This document shows positions 9,033-9,888 of a stretch of DNA of 9,888 nucleotides, piece by piece (the first letter of the stretch is position 1; each line of letters starts with the position of its first letter). The stretch is from Paracoccaceae bacterium (lineage in GTDB: Bacteria; Pseudomonadota; Alphaproteobacteria; Rhodobacterales; Rhodobacteraceae). The stretch covers positions 1 to 9,888 of the forward strand of contig JALSRF010000347.1 of NCBI GenBank assembly GCA_026984895.1, written 5' to 3'. A model generated the notes under the pieces. That model was not told the origin of the DNA. It worked only from the letters and a program-made list of their open reading frames with translations, and searched no databases. The translations under genes and the position numbers were made by a program.

Positions 9033-9061
9033 TTCTTATCCAGCCCCGCCGCCCATGTCTA
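9033..9061 (-). promoter_or_regulatory. Candidate zwf promoter
   Basis: On the minus strand TAGACA (9061-9056, 5/6 to TTGACA) is followed after exactly 17 bases by TAAGAA (9038-9033, 3/6 to TATAAT). The predicted start near 9026 falls inside the palindrome at 9018-9029, leaving a leader of about 30 bases with the zwf ribosome binding site. The -10 match is poor, so confidence rests mostly on spacing and on the position of the operator. Confidence 0.35.
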
Positions 9062-9174
9062 TCACCGATCCCGCCGGGCACAAAGCCGATCAACTATCCG
9101 TCAGGTGGAAGCTCGGGGGGTTCAGTTGCGCGCGCCAAACCGATAGACCGGGGGGAAATGCACAAGAGGCCCCC

Positions 9175-9888
9175 ATGGACCACCGGATCGCACAGGCAAA
9201 TCAGGGCAAGTTTCTCGACCCCAGGCGCACCGCAGACGGCGCCGCCCGGGCCACGGTGGCGCTGAGCCGGCCGCAGACCCTGTGGTTCAACACCGGCACC
9301 CTGTGCAACATCACCTGCGTCAACTGCTATATCGAAAGCTCGCCCAGCAATGACCGGCTGGTTTACCTGAACACCGCCGAGGTCGAGGATTACCTCGATC
9401 AGCTGGAGGCGCGCGGCTGGGGGGTGGGCGAGATCGGCTTTACCGGCGGCGAGCCGTTCATGAACCCCGACATCATCGCCATGCTGGAGGCGGCGCTGGC
9501 GCGCGGCTATCGGGTTCTGGTGCTGACCAATGCCATGCGCCCGATGATGCGCAAGCGGGTGCAGGCGGGGCTGCTGGATCTGCTGGCCCGGTTCGGAGCG
9601 CGGCTGACCCTGCGGGTATCGCTCGACCATTGGCAAAGCGCCCGCCATGACGCCATCCGCGGCCAGGGCAGCTTTGCCCGCACCCTAGAAGGCATGCGCT
9701 GGCTTGCCGAGCACGGCTTCCGGCTGGCGGTGGCCGGGCGCGCCCTGTGGCAGGAAACCGACGCCCAGGCGCGGGCGGGCTATGCCGCGTTTTTTGCCGA
9801 ACACGGCTTTGACATCGACGCGCAAGACCCTGCCATGACAGTGCTTTTCCCGGAAATGGACGAAAGTATCGAGGTGCCGGAAATCACC
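9175..9888 (+). CDS. Uncharacterised radical SAM protein, N-terminal part
   Basis: This is an open frame of 238 codons that runs off the right edge. It carries a classical radical SAM cluster motif C44-x3-C48-x2-C51 (TLCNITCVNCYIESS), followed by the SAM-binding FTGGEPFMN (89-97) and a strand LVLTNAM (115-121), as in COG0535-type enzymes. The next part (about 143-190) continues as a TIM-barrel-like fold (LTLRVSLDHW). The ATG at 9175 is preceded by AGAGG at a 5-base spacing. A nearby ATG at 9158 is out of frame. It is divergent from zwf across a 177-base gap in which I see no clear promoter for this gene. The C-terminal half, which might hold a SPASM or other auxiliary cluster domain, is outside the window. 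I do not recognise a substrate; it could be a peptide- or cofactor-modifying enzyme. The existence of the gene and its superfamily are well supported. Confidence 0.9.
   Translation, partial: MDHRIAQANQGKFLDPRRTADGAARATVALSRPQTLWFNTGTLCNITCVNCYIESSPSNDRLVYLNTAEVEDYLDQLEARGWGVGEIGFTGGEPFMNPDIIAMLEAALARGYRVLVLTNAMRPMMRKRVQAGLLDLLARFGARLTLRVSLDHWQSARHDAIRGQGSFARTLEGMRWLAEHGFRLAVAGRALWQETDAQARAGYAAFFAEHGFDIDAQDPAMTVLFPEMDESIEVPEIT

Noticed and set aside
9151..9174. Hairpin GGGGG...CCCCC just before the radical SAM start as a riboswitch or thermosensor
   Set aside because: Only a 5-bp stem with a 14-base loop; expected by chance in this composition.
9094..9648. Minus-strand frame of 184 codons opposite the radical SAM gene
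   Set aside because: It lies across the radical SAM motifs on the other strand and shows no domain of its own.

Overview
The window is high-GC DNA with dense genes, short overlaps between stops and starts, and strong purine-rich ribosome binding sites. Gene content and order (zwf-pgl-pgi, form II-like coxS-coxL with coxDEFG accessory genes) suggest an alphaproteobacterium, most likely of the Rhodobacterales/Roseobacter group. That placement is inferred from gene order and protein character, not from a database search.

All genes but one lie on the minus strand, so they are transcribed from high to low coordinates. From right to left: (1) 7543-8997, 6875-7546 and 5262-6878 encode glucose-6-phosphate dehydrogenase, 6-phosphogluconolactonase and glucose-6-phosphate isomerase. 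The three overlap by ATGA junctions and are almost certainly one operon feeding the Entner-Doudoroff / oxidative pentose phosphate routes. A perfect 12-bp palindrome of LacI-family type sits just upstream of zwf, at the expected transcription start of a candidate promoter. (2) 5126-5261 is a gene-free junction with two tight GC-rich hairpins. (3) 4211-5125, 2820-4211, 1817-2827 and 1131-1616 encode CoxD (MoxR-type AAA+ ATPase), CoxE (VWA protein), CoxF (XdhC-like) and CoxG (SRPBCC protein). (4) 271-738 encodes CoxS, the 2x[2Fe-2S] subunit of an aerobic CO dehydrogenase-type molybdenum hydroxylase. The start of CoxL, the molybdopterin subunit, runs off the left edge (1-220). No FAD subunit (coxM) is seen; the S-then-L order is that of form II clusters, in which coxM usually follows coxL.

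Divergent from zwf, on the plus strand, an uncharacterised radical SAM protein begins at 9175 and runs off the right edge.

The most unusual local feature is repeat-rich, extremely GC-biased DNA at three places in the cox cluster: a 12-bp tandem repeat that forms the CoxE C-terminal tail and also carries both candidate CoxF start codons; a C-rich repeat tract after coxF; and a roughly 390-bp repeat island between coxG and coxS. I see no phage, IS, CRISPR, tRNA or rRNA signal. I cannot support a claim of a wholly new system, but the enzyme served by this cox cluster, the unanchored CoxG and the radical SAM protein are the best candidates for new biology.
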